Below, in pieces: positions 63,962-64,000 of a stretch of 64,000 bases of DNA. Within the stretch, counting starts at the first letter, position 1. Each line of letters starts with the position of its first letter. The DNA lies in contig NZ_QCZF01000005.1 of assembly GCF_003075095.1 (NCBI RefSeq), forward strand, positions 248,001 through 312,000, read 5' to 3'. Made by a program: the position numbers and the translations under genes. Below the pieces are notes generated by a model. The model did not search any database. It worked only from the letters and a program-made list of their open reading frames with translations, and was not told the origin of the DNA. Origin of the DNA: Blastococcus litoris. Lineage in GTDB: Bacteria; Actinomycetota; Actinomycetes; Mycobacteriales; Geodermatophilaceae.

Positions 63962-64000
63962 TCAGCTGGCGCGGGTGCGCCGACCACGGAGCACGTCGAG
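63962..64000 (-). CDS. rbpA: RbpA C-terminal tail (runs off the right edge)
   Basis: The minus strand from 64000 reads LDVLRGRRTRAS and stops at 63964-63962. The sequence and its position convergent with fxsA and ppm1 fit RbpA, the actinobacterial RNA polymerase-binding protein (Rv2050 is next to Rv2051c in M. tuberculosis), whose end is a Leu-Glu-x-Ile-(R/K)-x-Arg-Arg type helix. Only 12 residues are visible, so the call rests mainly on context. Confidence 0.55.
   Translation of the reverse strand, partial: LDVLRGRRTRAS

Overview
The window is a stretch of chromosome from a very G+C-rich actinobacterium. The gene set and protein wording fit Geodermatophilaceae (Blastococcus, Geodermatophilus, Modestobacter type). 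Support comes from the mycothiol gene mshC, the complete Pup-proteasome locus, PafBC, DUF5703/DUF3090/SCO1664-family proteins, an RbpA tail, and many GTG starts. Genus placement is inference. I see no tRNA, rRNA, CRISPR array, prophage or complete insertion sequence.

Layout. 1-5 kb: a cut-off DUF5703 gene, a small acidic protein, a DUF2470 protein behind an iron-box palindrome, a DHFR-like reductase, and an aldo/keto reductase-recD2 pair. 5-13 kb: uppP, then the conserved actinobacterial run phosphomutase-like / DUF3090 / SCO1664-family, small accessory genes (one frameshifted), and mshC-dgt with a decayed SRPBCC gene behind it. 13-24 kb: a PAC2 protein, metH, a secreted FG-GAP repeat protein, a cyclic-di-AMP riboswitch driving a LAS-type peptidase-like exported protein, a HAD phosphatase, an amidohydrolase and a RecB-like nuclease.

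23.8-43 kb is the Pup-proteasome region: trmI, the ATPase arc/mpa, a zinc-ribbon protein, dop, pup (encoded ending in Gly-Gly-Glu), an endonuclease VII-type HNH protein, prcB, prcA, a small conserved protein, pafA, then pafB-pafC, tatA-tatC, a lipid kinase and helY. Pup is ligated to proteins by PafA and removed by Dop; Arc unfolds pupylated proteins into the PrcAB core. PafBC is known in mycobacteria as a LexA-independent DNA-damage regulator.

43-53 kb holds accessory genes. They include a radical SAM gene and a DUF222/HNH gene that each carry a LexA-type SOS box almost at the start codon, and a divergent pair separated by a symmetric inverted-repeat element. 53.8-60.5 kb encodes lysine catabolism through beta-lysine: kamA divergent from kdd-amidohydrolase-kamD-kamE-kal, all with 4-8 nt overlaps. 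The cleavage enzyme Kce is not in the window. 61-64 kb carries lnt-ppm1-fxsA (lipoprotein and mannolipid synthesis), closed by a perfect hairpin shared with the convergent rbpA.

A recurrent signal is a TANNNT -10 box 6-8 nt before the start codon with no ribosome site. It points to many leaderless mRNAs and settles several start codons.
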